DNA of 64,000 nucleotides from Roseiarcus sp963829505 (GTDB lineage: Bacteria > Pseudomonadota > Alphaproteobacteria > Rhizobiales > Beijerinckiaceae): the NCBI GenBank assembly GCA_963829505.1, contig CAWHIL010000003.1, positions 1,426,001-1,490,000 on the forward strand. Direction: 5' to 3'. A program made the position numbers and the translations under genes. The notes beneath the pieces are model-generated. The model did not search any database, was not told where the DNA came from, and was given only the letters and a program-made list of their open reading frames with translations. Of this stretch, positions 37,771 to 46,888 are shown piece after piece (position 1 is the stretch's first letter; each line of letters begins with the position of its first letter).

Positions 37771-39606
37771 ATGGCGACGAACGGTTCTGCGGCTGAGCGG
37801 GCGCCCGCTCAAAACGGCAAGGCCTACCCGATCAGCGACCACACGTTCGACGTGGTCGTTGTGGGCGCGGGCGGCGCGGGCCTGCGGGCGACGGTCGGCT
37901 GCGCGCAGGCGGGCCTCAGGACGGCATGCGTCTCGAAGGTGTTTCCGACCCGGTCGCATACGGTTGCGGCGCAGGGCGGCATCTCGGCCGCGCTCGGCAA
38001 CATGGGGCCGGACGACTGGCGCTGGCACATGTACGACACCGTCAAGGGGTCGGACTGGCTCGGCGACCAGGACGCGATCGAGTATCTCTGCCGCAACGCC
38101 ATGGCGGCGGTGTACGAACTCGACCATTGGGGCGTGCCGTTCTCGCGCACGGAAGCGGGCCGGATCTATCAGCGGCCGTTCGGCGGCATGACGACCGACT
38201 ACGGCAAAGGCATCGCGCAGCGGACCTGCGCCGCGGCCGACCGCACCGGCCACGCCATACTGCACACGCTCTACGGCCAGGCTTTGCGCGCCAACTGCGC
38301 CTTCTTCATCGAATATTTCGCCATCGACCTCATCCGTGATTCGGAAGGGGCGGTGCGCGGCGTCGTCGCCTTGAAGCTCGACGACGGCACGATCCATCGC
38401 TTCCGGGCGCAAACGACGATCCTGGCGACGGGCGGCTACGGACGCGCCTATTTCTCCGCGACCTCCGCCCATACCTGCACCGGCGACGGCAACGCGATGG
38501 CGCTGCGCGCCGGCCTGCCCCTGCAGGACATGGAATTCGTGCAGTTCCACCCGACCGGCATCTACGGCGCGGGCTGCCTCATCACCGAAGGCTCGCGCGG
38601 CGAAGGCGGCTATCTCGTCAATTCGGAAGGCGAGCGCTTCATGGAGCGCTACGCGCCCTCGGCAAAGGACCTCGCCTCGCGCGACGTCGTCAGCCGCTCG
38701 ATGACGCTCGAGATTCGCGAAGGGCGCGGCGTCGGCAAGAATAAAGACCACATCTTCCTGCACCTCGACCATCTCGACCCGAAGGTGCTGGCCGAACGGC
38801 TGCCGGGCATCTCCGAGAGCGCCCGCGTCTTCGCCGGCGTCGACGTGACGAAGGAGCCGATCCCGGTGCTGCCGACCGTCCACTACAACATGGGCGGCAT
38901 CCCGACGAACTATCACGGCGAGGTCCTGACGAAGGTCGGCGGCGACCCCGACGCGGTCGTGCCGGGCCTGATGGCGCTCGGCGAAGCAGCCTGCGTCTCG
39001 GTGCATGGCGCGAACCGGCTCGGCTCGAACTCGCTGATCGACCTCGTCGTCTTCGGACGCGCCGCGGGCGAGCGCGCCGCCGACAAGCTCAAGGCCGGCG
39101 ACCGGCAGGCGGAACTCGCCAAGGACAGCGCCGACTACGCGCTCTCCCGCCTCGACCGCTACCGCAACGCCAATGGCCGCACGCCGACGGCGGAGCTTCG
39201 GCTCAACATGCAGAAGATCATGCAGGACGACTGCGCCGTCTTCCGCACCGCAGCCACCCTCGACGAAGGCAAGGCGAAGATCCACGAGGCGTGGCGCGCG
39301 GGCGAGGACGTGCGCGTCACCGACCGCTCGCTCATCTGGAACTCGGACCTGATCGAGACGCTCGAATACGACAACCTGATCGCGCAGGCGGTGGTGACGA
39401 TGGAGGGGGCGGCGAACCGGCTCGAGAGCCGCGGCGCGCACGCCCGCGAGGACTATCCCAAGCGCGACGACGCCAACTGGATGAAGCACACGCTGACCTG
39501 GATCGATGCGGCGAAGAAAACGGTGACGATCGACTACCGGCCGGTCCACACCTACACGATGAGCAACGACGTCGCCTACATCGAACCGAAGGCGCGGGTG
39601 TACTAG
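37771..39606 (+). CDS. sdhA: Succinate dehydrogenase flavoprotein subunit
   Basis: A 611-residue protein, full length. FAD-binding VVVVGAGGAGLRA (GAGGAG at residues 32-37), the flavin-attachment His63 in RSHTVAAQGG, and the catalytic region HPTGIYGAGCLITEG...RGEGG. It oxidises succinate to fumarate on the cytoplasmic side and links the TCA cycle to the quinone pool. It starts 19 bases after sdhD. Unusually, sdhB does not follow directly; it is at 42496. Confidence 0.98.
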   Translation: MATNGSAAERAPAQNGKAYPISDHTFDVVVVGAGGAGLRATVGCAQAGLRTACVSKVFPTRSHTVAAQGGISAALGNMGPDDWRWHMYDTVKGSDWLGDQDAIEYLCRNAMAAVYELDHWGVPFSRTEAGRIYQRPFGGMTTDYGKGIAQRTCAAADRTGHAILHTLYGQALRANCAFFIEYFAIDLIRDSEGAVRGVVALKLDDGTIHRFRAQTTILATGGYGRAYFSATSAHTCTGDGNAMALRAGLPLQDMEFVQFHPTGIYGAGCLITEGSRGEGGYLVNSEGERFMERYAPSAKDLASRDVVSRSMTLEIREGRGVGKNKDHIFLHLDHLDPKVLAERLPGISESARVFAGVDVTKEPIPVLPTVHYNMGGIPTNYHGEVLTKVGGDPDAVVPGLMALGEAACVSVHGANRLGSNSLIDLVVFGRAAGERAADKLKAGDRQAELAKDSADYALSRLDRYRNANGRTPTAELRLNMQKIMQDDCAVFRTAATLDEGKAKIHEAWRAGEDVRVTDRSLIWNSDLIETLEYDNLIAQAVVTMEGAANRLESRGAHAREDYPKRDDANWMKHTLTWIDAAKKTVTIDYRPVHTYTMSNDVAYIEPKARVY

Positions 39607-39690
39607 CCGCACCGGCGCTGAGTTGGTCACGGGGGTTGACCAAACGAAGAGCCGGTTACTCAGATTGCTTGGCGTCCGAATGAGGTTGAC

Positions 39691-39935
39691 ATGGCGGCTG
39701 TGGTCAAAGTCGCCGAAGCGAAGGCGCATCTTTCGGAACTGCTCGCGAAGGTCGAGCGCGGCGAGGCGTTCGTGATCGCGCGCGGCGACCGGCCGATCGC
39801 GCGTCTCGTGCCGCTCGAAGAGAAGGCGCGCGGCAAGGCGGCTATCGAGTGATCTTGGCCCTGCGCGACAGCGGCCGAATCAAGCCGATGACGCAGGACG
39901 AGATCAGGGCCTGGATCGACGAGGGTCGTGAATAA
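39691..39935 (+). pseudogene. Phd/YefM-type antitoxin, frameshifted
   Basis: The ATG at 39691 opens a 53-codon frame, AEAKAHLSELLAKVERGEAF then VIARGDRPIARLVPLE, the typical prevent-host-death DNA-binding half, ending early at 39852. The expected toxin-binding tail (LALRDSGRIKPMTQDEIRAW then IDEGRE) follows at once in another frame and ends at 39935. One base change near 39845-39852 would join them to about 81 residues. The 53-residue form may still bind DNA. Confidence 0.72.
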
Positions 39936-39975
39936 GCTGAGCATCCTCGTCCATGCGTCGATCGCCAAAAGCTAA
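39928..39975 (+). pseudogene. VapC/PIN toxin, N-terminal remnant
   Basis: A GTG overlapping the antitoxin stop opens 15 codons reading MNKLSILVHASIAKS before TAA. PIN toxins start with a strand ending in V-D-A-S-x-A; here the position of the first catalytic Asp is His. Nothing further of the toxin remains; the next gene ends 43 bases on. This looks like the stub left by a deletion. Confidence 0.5.
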
Positions 39976-40017
39976 TTCTGCCCGGCGTCACACGCCTTCC
40001 GGATCGAGATAGCGGTA

Positions 40018-41016
40018 TCAATCCGCGGTCCTACCTCGCCGTCGAAATGACGTCGCCCTGGCTCGAAGTCCTGCGACGCCGATTGCCGTGAAACCTGCCA
40101 ACAGCATCGCCCAGGTCGAGGGCTCGGGCACGGCGCCGCCGAGGTTGGGGCTGAAGACGAGCGAATACTGGCTCGGATCAACCCCCGCCCCGAACGAGAA
40201 TGTCGGATCGACGTAGACGGACATTGTTTGACTGCCCCCGCCCCAGTCGCCGGAGGTTCCGATCTGCAAGTAGGCGATCAAGCGAACCTCGTCGACTTCG
40301 TTCGCCGCCATCGAGTAGGTCTTGTTTTCGGACCACGACTTTGAGCCTGGGGCGAGCGTTCCATCGTCGGAATTGGACCAGTCGAGCTCGTCAGTCGGGC
40401 CGCTGGAGACAAATAAAGTCGAGCCATAGTCGTTTGTTATGTATATCTCGTAACCTGGCGTATCGACCGCGTACGTGTATCCGCCCGACGCGTTGACCGT
40501 TATCGGAACATACGGGTGGGCGGTCGAACTGCCGGCGTCGAGAATCTCGAAATAGTAGTCTGCTTCCACGTCGACGTAGGCGCTGGCGTCCGCGACGATA
40601 ACGCTCGAAACCCCGATGGTCGCCGTCGCTTTTATGCTCGGATTTGCGGACAGGGAAACGTTCACCGATCCGTTCGCGTTCGCAGTTCCGAACACCCACG
40701 GCCCGCCCCCGCCTCCGGGGTAAGCGCACTGGCAATTGCTGCCCTCGGAGACGGCGAAGGATTTCGATCCAGCCCCCGAAACCGTAATGTTCTGGGTGTC
40801 GTTCGCGAGAGTGGTGTAGGTTTCCGCGGAATTTTCCGTGCCGCCCGCCGCGCTGCCCGATATGCTTCCCGAGACAACCGCGTTCGGCAATATGACGACG
40901 CCGGGACCCGTGATTTGCCCGGCCTGTGCGTCCAAGGCCGGTCCAAACGCGCTCGCCGCCAAGGTGAAAGCCGCAGCCACAATCTTTTTCAGTCCAAAAT
41001 GCAAATGATGCGCCAT
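40018..41016 (-). CDS. PEP-CTERM sorting-domain protein
   Basis: A 332-residue secreted protein from the ATG at 41016 (GGGGAACAACC upstream). Residues 1-32 are a signal peptide (KKIVAAAFTLAASAFG, cut near AQA). The mature protein is Ser/Thr/Gly/Asn-rich and beta-stranded, with a Cys pair (SNCQCAYPGG). The C-terminal sorting signal is VPEPSTWAMLLAGFTAIGVAG followed by a basic tail. A matrix or cell-surface role is inferred from the family. It lies 124 bases downstream of a LuxR-type regulator on the same strand, in the block that splits the sdh genes. Confidence 0.87.
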   Translation of the reverse strand: MAHHLHFGLKKIVAAAFTLAASAFGPALDAQAGQITGPGVVILPNAVVSGSISGSAAGGTENSAETYTTLANDTQNITVSGAGSKSFAVSEGSNCQCAYPGGGGGPWVFGTANANGSVNVSLSANPSIKATATIGVSSVIVADASAYVDVEADYYFEILDAGSSTAHPYVPITVNASGGYTYAVDTPGYEIYITNDYGSTLFVSSGPTDELDWSNSDDGTLAPGSKSWSENKTYSMAANEVDEVRLIAYLQIGTSGDWGGGSQTMSVYVDPTFSFGAGVDPSQYSLVFSPNLGGAVPEPSTWAMLLAGFTAIGVAGLRARATSFRRRGRTAD

Positions 41017-41140
41017 GGTTGTTCCCCGCGAACAATCGGCAGCGCTCAAAGACGATATGAGACAACTCGTTTTCGAAAAATCCTTCGCCTGCCGCCCGCA
41101 ATTTCACGAGCGGTCGCAGGTGCGTCATCCCCAAAATTGG

Positions 41141-42244
41141 TTACGCCTCACGCCCGAAAGCGGCGAGGCGCGAAAGAAGCGCGATGATCTCGCTGTGCCG
41201 GCGGACGCCGGTTTTCTGATAGACGGCCTTCAATTGACTGCGGGCCGTGTCGATGCTGACCCCAAGGTCGTTGGCGGCCGCTTCGAGCGATCCTTTTTCC
41301 AGGAACCGGGTGGCGAGCCGCGCCTCCGCGGGCGTGAGCCGGAAGGCGCTGATGAGCGCCTGCCCGTCCGCCGACAGGCCTGCGCCGAGATCGACGAGAA
41401 CCACAAACCCTACACAGGCCGTCAATCCGATCAGCGCCTCGGCTGGCGACCGGGAGGGATAGGCGACGATCGGACGGCCGAAGCGCCGGGGGAGAACGAC
41501 GGGCGCGTGAAAAGCTTCCCCCGTCGCCCAGATAAGCGTGTGCAAAGCCCGCTCCAGAGCGGCCGTCGCGTCGCGATTGAAGGAGGCCAGGCGCTTCTTG
41601 ACGACCTGCAAGTCCACCCCGAGCAAGCGCTCCGCCGAAGCATTGAGCCGGACGACTTCCCCCGAGCGGTTGATCGCGGCGACCGGAACCCGGCTTGTGT
41701 CGAAGGCCGCGAGCGCGCTCTCCATGCGCGCAAAGCCGAACGCGCAAGCCAGCGCCGCCGCTCCGCCGAGCCGGCGCGACAGGTCCGCGAGACCTCTGAG
41801 TTCTTCCGGCGAGAACGGTCCCTGCGCGCTCGTCCGCTGAAGGGCGAGACACCAGGCGTCCTCGCCCGCGCTCATCTTCACGCCGGCGAACCATTTCAGG
41901 CGATGACGGCCGAGGTAGTCCTGATAATAAGGATTTCTCGCCATCTCGTCCGGTGTGGTGAAATCGAACTCCGACGAAACGCCACGACGCTGCATCGTCG
42001 GAATTGACCGAGCTCGCTCGTCGCGCTGAATCCAGCCGTTCGCGACATAATCCTCGACCAACCCATCCAACGACGCGCTCTTTTGAATGTCCGGCGTCAG
42101 CCTACGCAACGAAAGGAGGGCCGCGCCGAAGCTCCCCGTCGCGTCGGACGCAGCATCCATCGCCACAGTCCAGCGGGCCGGGTCCACGGCGGCGGCCGCA
42201 AATGCGTCCGCCAGCTTGTCGAAAGATCCAAACGCAGTCTGCAT
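41141..42244 (-). CDS. LuxR-family transcriptional regulator
   Basis: A 367-residue protein. The C-terminal ~60 residues are a LuxR/GerE helix-turn-helix: LTPAEARLATRFLEKGSLEA, then LGVSIDTARSQLKAVYQKTG with the recognition helix, then RRHSEIIALLSRL. The first ~300 residues have no autoinducer-domain motif. A PAS-like section is likely around residues 185-270 (VPVAAINRSGEVVRLNASAE). The ligand is unknown. Its gene partner may be the PEP-CTERM protein downstream. The 251 bases between it and the divergent sdhB contain both promoters. Confidence 0.87.
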   Translation of the reverse strand: MQTAFGSFDKLADAFAAAAVDPARWTVAMDAASDATGSFGAALLSLRRLTPDIQKSASLDGLVEDYVANGWIQRDERARSIPTMQRRGVSSEFDFTTPDEMARNPYYQDYLGRHRLKWFAGVKMSAGEDAWCLALQRTSAQGPFSPEELRGLADLSRRLGGAAALACAFGFARMESALAAFDTSRVPVAAINRSGEVVRLNASAERLLGVDLQVVKKRLASFNRDATAALERALHTLIWATGEAFHAPVVLPRRFGRPIVAYPSRSPAEALIGLTACVGFVVLVDLGAGLSADGQALISAFRLTPAEARLATRFLEKGSLEAAANDLGVSIDTARSQLKAVYQKTGVRRHSEIIALLSRLAAFGREA

Positions 42245-42495
42245 TGGCTTGCGTTAGTCCCGAACAAAATCGGGATTGAGATTAAGTAATTTTCTGCGCT
42301 TAACGCAAGTTGATCAAGATGCTGGAAATTACGAGTGGCTATGGATGCCGAGAGCGGGACCTTGGGTTGAGCGCGGAAGGGCGCGTTTCGCTTCGAGCGC
42401 TAGGGCCAGACGATATCGGCAGAACTGTTTACGCCTCTGCCATTGACCGGAGCAGCCGCGCGTCGCATGGCTTGCCCTGAAATCGAGGTCGTCCG

Positions 42496-43278
42496 ATGGT
42501 CCAACTCGTCCTTCCCCCGAACTCGCGGCCCACGAAGGGCAAGTCGTGGCCGAAGCCCTCCACGGCCAAGCGCATCACCGAGTTCCGCATCTACCGTTAC
42601 AACCCGGACGACGACGCCAATCCGCGCATCGACACCTACTACGTCGACCGCGACGATTGCGGGCCGATGGTTCTCGACGCGCTGATCTGGATCAAGTCGA
42701 AGATCGATCCGACGCTGACCTTCCGCCGCTCATGCCGCGAGGGCGTGTGCGGTTCGTGCGCCATGAACATCGACGGGCTCAACACGCTCGCCTGCACGCG
42801 GGGCATCGACGAGGTGAAGGCGCCCGTCGTCATCTACCCCCTGCCCCACCAGGAGGTGATCAAGGACCTGGTGCCCGACCTCTCGGTGTTCTACGCCCAG
42901 CACGCTTCGATCCAGCCGTGGCTGCAAACGACGACGCCCGCGCCCGAGAAGGAATGGCTGCAAAGCCCGCAAGACCGCGCCAAGCTCGACGGGCTCTACG
43001 AGTGCATACTGTGCGCCTCATGCTCGACCTCGTGCCCGAGCTACTGGTGGAACGGCGACAGGTACCTCGGCCCGGCGATCCTGCTCCAGGCCTATCGCTG
43101 GCTGATCGATTTGCGCGACGAGGCGCGCGGCGAGCGCCTCGACAATCTCGAGGATCCGTTCCGCCTCTACCGCTGCCACACGATCATGAACTGCGCCCGG
43201 ACTTGCCCGAAGAACCTCAACCCGGCCAAGGCCATCGCCCACATCAAGCAGATGATGGTCGAGCGGCAAGCGGGATAA
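42496..43278 (+). CDS. sdhB: Succinate dehydrogenase iron-sulfur subunit
   Basis: A 260-residue protein. All clusters are present: [2Fe-2S] in SCREGVCGSCAMNIDG, [4Fe-4S] in CILCASCSTSCPSYWW, and [3Fe-4S] in CHTIMNCARTCPKNLNPAKA. It moves electrons from SdhA to ubiquinone. The 2.9 kb between sdhA and sdhB hold minus-strand genes, so sdhB probably has its own promoter in 42245-42495. A perfect hairpin terminator follows. Confidence 0.97.
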   Translation: MVQLVLPPNSRPTKGKSWPKPSTAKRITEFRIYRYNPDDDANPRIDTYYVDRDDCGPMVLDALIWIKSKIDPTLTFRRSCREGVCGSCAMNIDGLNTLACTRGIDEVKAPVVIYPLPHQEVIKDLVPDLSVFYAQHASIQPWLQTTTPAPEKEWLQSPQDRAKLDGLYECILCASCSTSCPSYWWNGDRYLGPAILLQAYRWLIDLRDEARGERLDNLEDPFRLYRCHTIMNCARTCPKNLNPAKAIAHIKQMMVERQAG

Positions 43279-43337
43279 AGCCCCCCTTCGGGGAGAAGCG
43301 ATAATTTCTGTTTTAGCGAACCACGCCGCCCACGGAA

Positions 43338-43363
43338 AAGGCCGGGCTTAGAGGCCCGGCCTT
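43338..43363 (+). terminator. Intrinsic terminator after sdhB
   Basis: A perfect 10-base stem AAGGCCGGGC / GCCCGGCCTT with a TTAGAG loop lies 60 bases after the sdhB stop. The T-run is weak (CTTCGCAGTT). The stem may also serve the convergent GNAT gene. Confidence 0.75.
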
Positions 43364-43403
43364 CGCAGTTGCAGCAAACTATCCCCGCCCGCGATTCGCG
43401 CGT

Positions 43404-44030
43404 TCAGAGGGCGTGCTTCTTCTCGCCTTCGCCGGCGCCGGCGAAGGCGCGCCATTGCGCGTCGAACAAGGCCGCGCCGAAGGCGTAGGCGTCGTCGGCC
43501 GCCTCGCGCGCCATGGAGAACGGCGTCGGCCGCAGCGCCCTGAGACGGCCGGTGAGGTTGTTCTCCTCGAAGGTGAAATGCGTCTTGAATTTCTGCGCCA
43601 GCATCCGCATGCCGACGTTGTCGGGCAGGCAGATGATCTCGATCGTCTCGACGCCGTGATTTGAGGCGGCGCGCTGGATGCGCTTGAAGAGTTTTTCGCC
43701 GATTCCCTGCCGGCGATGGCTCTGTTCCACGGAAAAGGCGGCCTCCGCGTGGATGTGCCGGCCGAACGGGGCCTGCTCGCTCCAGATCGCCGAACTCGAC
43801 CGCAATTCTGCTGCGCCGACGAGTTCGCCGTCCGCATACGCTCCGTACAGAAGGTCGCCCTGGCCGAAGCAGTGCTCGGCGTAGTGGACGAGAAAGTCGT
43901 TCGACATTCCGCCGCCAAATCGCTGGTGCCGGCTGCGCGGATCGAGGCGCAGCAGGTGGTCGCGGAAGGCCTCCATATCCGACGGCCACAGGCGCCGGAC
44001 CTCGATGGTCTGTGTCTCTGTCATGCTCAT
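43404..44030 (-). CDS. GNAT-family N-acetyltransferase
   Basis: A 208-residue protein. The acetyl-CoA-binding motif A is AAFSVEQSHRRQGIGEKLFKRI, preceded by the strand GELVGAAELR and followed by VETIEIICLPDNVGMRMLAQKF, the usual GNAT order. The N-terminal RLWPSDMEAFRDHLLRLDPRSRHQRF is common in a subgroup sometimes fused to acyl-CoA synthetases, acting on proteins or small amines. The target is unknown. The start at 44030 is one of two neighbouring Met codons. Confidence 0.88.
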   Translation of the reverse strand: MSMTETQTIEVRRLWPSDMEAFRDHLLRLDPRSRHQRFGGGMSNDFLVHYAEHCFGQGDLLYGAYADGELVGAAELRSSSAIWSEQAPFGRHIHAEAAFSVEQSHRRQGIGEKLFKRIQRAASNHGVETIEIICLPDNVGMRMLAQKFKTHFTFEENNLTGRLRALRPTPFSMAREAADDAYAFGAALFDAQWRAFAGAGEGEKKHAL

Positions 44031-44139
44031 GCTGTCCTCGCCGATTTCAGCCTCTCGGCGTTCCCCGCGCCATCATTATTGTGCGTCGCAACATAAATTT
44101 CAAGCCGCTGGAGTTATTTTTCGCCGACAAGGTTGTTTT

Positions 44140-45126
44140 TTACCCATCGTTTCTGAGTTGCAGGAGAACCTTGCCCAGCGCTTGCCGCCCGGAGATGGCG
44201 GCGAACGCCTCGAGGTAGTTGGAAAGCGGCAATTTCGCATGAATGTGGACGCTGAGTTCGCCGCTTTCCGCCCAGGCGAGGAGCTGCGCCATGTTGTCGC
44301 GGTTGGCTTCCGGCTCGCGCGCGACGAACTCGCCCCAGTAGACGCCGCGGATGTCGCAACCCTTGAGCAGCGTCACATTGAGCGGCGGCTTGGGGATTTC
44401 CCCGGACGCGAAGCCGATCACGAGGAGCCTCCCCTTCCAGGCGAGCGAACGGAGCGCGGCTTCCGTCAGCGGTCCGCCGACCGGGTCGTAGACGACGTCG
44501 ACGCCCTTGCCGCCCGTCAGCGCCTTGATCTGGGCGCGAAAATCCTCGGTCGCGTAGTTGATGGTTTCGGCGGCGCCGTAACGGCGGGCGAAAGCGAGCT
44601 TGTCGTTGGACGAGGCGCAGGCGATCACTTTCGCGCCCATTGCCTTGCCGATTTCCACCGCCGCAAGCCCGACGCCGCCCGAAGCGCCGAGCACGACGAG
44701 GGTTTCCCCCGGCTTCATCTCGGCGCGCTGCTTCAGGGCGTGCAGCGAGGTGCCGTAGGCGATGGCGAGGCCCGCCGCCTTGTCGAGCGCCAAGCCGGGG
44801 GGCACGGCGGCCAGCCGGTTCGCGGCGACCGCGATCTTTTCGCGCGCCGCGCCGAAGCCGGTCGAGCCCATGACCCGATCGCCGACTTTGAATTGGGTTA
44901 CCCCTGCGCCGAGCGCCGCGACCCGGCCGGAGAACTCGCCCGCCGGTGAGAAGGGCGGTTCGGGCTTGAGCTGGTACTTGCCCTCGATGATCAGCGTGTC
45001 GAAAAAGTTCAAGGCCGCGTAGACGACGTCGACGACGACCTCGCCCGGTCCGAACGCCGGCGGATCGAGGTCGACGATCTTGAGATTTTCCGCTGGCCCA
45101 AGGGCTGGACAGATCAGGGCTTTCAT
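44140..45126 (-). CDS. NADPH:quinone oxidoreductase (MDR family, zinc-free)
   Basis: A 328-residue protein. The dinucleotide-binding loop is VVLGASGGVGLAAVEIGKAM; the N-terminal domain lacks the Cys/His zinc ligands of alcohol dehydrogenases, and the AALNFFDTLIIEGKYQLKP segment marks the quinone-oxidoreductase branch. It probably reduces quinones or unsaturated carbonyl compounds with NADPH in the cytoplasm. Monocistronic as far as can be seen. Confidence 0.9.
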   Translation of the reverse strand: MKALICPALGPAENLKIVDLDPPAFGPGEVVVDVVYAALNFFDTLIIEGKYQLKPEPPFSPAGEFSGRVAALGAGVTQFKVGDRVMGSTGFGAAREKIAVAANRLAAVPPGLALDKAAGLAIAYGTSLHALKQRAEMKPGETLVVLGASGGVGLAAVEIGKAMGAKVIACASSNDKLAFARRYGAAETINYATEDFRAQIKALTGGKGVDVVYDPVGGPLTEAALRSLAWKGRLLVIGFASGEIPKPPLNVTLLKGCDIRGVYWGEFVAREPEANRDNMAQLLAWAESGELSVHIHAKLPLSNYLEAFAAISGRQALGKVLLQLRNDG

Positions 45127-45255
45127 CCTCGAGACCTCGTTTGCTCACGCTTCCTTAACCAAGCCAAGCTTTACAGTTCGGGGCCGCTTCGGCAAAGCGG
45201 GGCCGGAATTTCGCCCCGATCCGCCGCCATGTGACCGCGGGCGCCGGAGAGGAAC

Positions 45256-45999
45256 GTGGGCGCGAAGAGGTTCGAAGGGTTCAGGTTCATGGCGTCTCGC
45301 AGCATCCCGTCGTTCTGGCGCGCCTCGGCCGCAACCGCCGCGGCGCTGGCCCTGCTCGCCTCGCCGCTCGTTTCGGCCGCGGCCAAGACAACAGGGAAAA
45401 AAGAGGCGGCGAAACCTAATCTCGTGGCGAGCTTCGGCGACTGGAACGTGTTCGTCGGCGACACGGCCAAGGGCAAGATCTGCTACGTCCTCGCCCAGCC
45501 GAAGACCCGCGAGCCTGACGATCTCAAGCGCGACGCGGGCTACGCCTTCATCTCCGACCGCCCCTCCGAGGGCGTGCGCAACGAGGTCTCGTTCATCATG
45601 GGCTTCGAGGTCGCCGGCGCCCCTCCGGCCGCCAAGGCCGAAAAGGTCGCCGACGCCGCGGAATCCGACGCCAGGCCAGAGAAGGCCGCCGCCAAGTCCG
45701 ACAAGACGGCGAAGCCCGCAAAGCCAAAGGCGAAGCCGACGGACGCGAAGACGAAATCCGCGCCCACCCCGGTCGCGGCGGTCGGCGACCAGACCTTCGA
45801 TCTCCTGCCGAAGGGCGGCAACCTCTGGGTCAAGAACGCCGCGCGCGAAAGCGCCCTCATCGCCGAGATGAAGAAGGGCGAATCGCTCGAGGTGAAGGCC
45901 GCCTCGATGAAGGGAGCGGCGACCAGCGACACATTCTCGCTGACCGGCTTCTCCCAGGCGATGGACCGGCTCGACAAGGAGTGCCCGCGCAAGGGCTAG
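45256..45999 (+). CDS. Invasion-associated locus B (IalB) family protein
   Basis: A 247-residue protein from a GTG at 45256 with GGAGAGGAAC just upstream; ATG at 45289 (236 residues) is the alternative. A signal peptide (ASAATAAALALLASPLVSAA) leads to a periplasmic domain with FGDWNVFVG, KICYVLAQPKTREPDDLKRD and RNEVSFIMGF, the IalB pattern. A Lys/Ala/Pro-rich linker (~135-175) interrupts the domain before VGDQTFDLLPKGGNLWVKN and FSLTGFSQAMDRLDKECP. The inserted linker is unusual for the family. A periplasmic or envelope-stress role is suggested in relatives; no activity is proven. Confidence 0.85.
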   Translation: MGAKRFEGFRFMASRSIPSFWRASAATAAALALLASPLVSAAAKTTGKKEAAKPNLVASFGDWNVFVGDTAKGKICYVLAQPKTREPDDLKRDAGYAFISDRPSEGVRNEVSFIMGFEVAGAPPAAKAEKVADAAESDARPEKAAAKSDKTAKPAKPKAKPTDAKTKSAPTPVAAVGDQTFDLLPKGGNLWVKNAARESALIAEMKKGESLEVKAASMKGAATSDTFSLTGFSQAMDRLDKECPRKG

Positions 46000-46823
46000 G
46001 TCGCAGTCTTCTTCGGCCGCACGCGCTTGCGCGTCTTGACCTCGACCCGCGGACCTTCGGCGAGCCGCACCACCGCGCCCCAGAGCGTGCGCACGTCCTG
46101 CTGCGTCAGTTCCATGCGGTGGAAGATGTTTCGCAGGTTGCGGCGCATCCCGGGCCTTTTGGTCGCCGGCCGGAAGAAGCCGTTCTCGTCGAGCTTTTCC
46201 TCGAGATAATCGAAGAAGGCGAGGAGCATGTCGCGCTGGACGGGCGGCGAGATCGGATGGGGGATCTGGGGCGGCGGAGGCGCGTCGCCGTGCGCCGCCT
46301 TGAACCATTCGTAGCCGCAGATGAGCGTCGCCTGCGCCAGATTGAGCGAGGCGTAGGCCGGGTTGGTCGGAAAGGTGACGATCGCGCCGGCGATCGCGAC
46401 CTCGTCGTTGTCGAGCCCGGTCCGCTCCGGGCCGAACAGAATCGCGTGCTTCTCGTCACGGGCCGCAGCGACCGCCGCCATCGCCGCCGAAGGGGTCAGG
46501 ACCGGCTTCGCCTGGCCGCGCTCGCGCGCCGTCGTCGCATAGACGCGATGGCAATCGGCGATCGCGGCCTCGAGGCTCGGGAAGAGGCGCGCCGCGTCCA
46601 GAAGCTCTGTCGCGCCGGCCGCCGCCGCATAGGCGACGTCGCGGTATTCGTCGCTCCGCGGCCAGCCCGCGCGGGGATTGACGAGTTTGAGGTCGTCGAG
46701 GCCGAAGTTCGCCATCGCGCGCGCGCACATGCCGATGTTGACGGCAAGCTGGGGCCTGACCAGCACGACCGCCGGGCCGCCGCGAAGCTGTGGTTTCGTC
46801 GTGTCGGTTCCCGCCCCAACCAT
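45996..46823 (-). CDS. trmJ: SpoU/TrmH-family RNA 2'-O-methyltransferase (TrmJ-like)
   Basis: A 275-residue protein from the ATG at 46823. The frame is open upstream, but that part is a dispersed repeat (see 46889-46965) and not conserved protein. SPOUT motifs: VVLVRPQLAVNIGMCARAM (motif 1), AILFGPERTGLDNDEV (motif 2) and PAYASLNLAQA (motif 3). The enzyme methylates the 2'-OH of a tRNA residue, position 32 for TrmJ, using SAM. Its stop overlaps the end of the convergent IalB gene by 4 bases. Confidence 0.9.
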   Translation of the reverse strand: MVGAGTDTTKPQLRGGPAVVLVRPQLAVNIGMCARAMANFGLDDLKLVNPRAGWPRSDEYRDVAYAAAAGATELLDAARLFPSLEAAIADCHRVYATTARERGQAKPVLTPSAAMAAVAAARDEKHAILFGPERTGLDNDEVAIAGAIVTFPTNPAYASLNLAQATLICGYEWFKAAHGDAPPPPQIPHPISPPVQRDMLLAFFDYLEEKLDENGFFRPATKRPGMRRNLRNIFHRMELTQQDVRTLWGAVVRLAEGPRVEVKTRKRVRPKKTAT

Positions 46824-46888
46824 TTTCGGCCATGGCCCCCCGGTAGGACGGTCATTTGCGACCCCTGGATCCAGTCCGGGGGGAAGCA

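Noticed and set aside
37744..39729. 661-codon minus-strand frame
   Set aside because: Antisense to sdhA, no family features.
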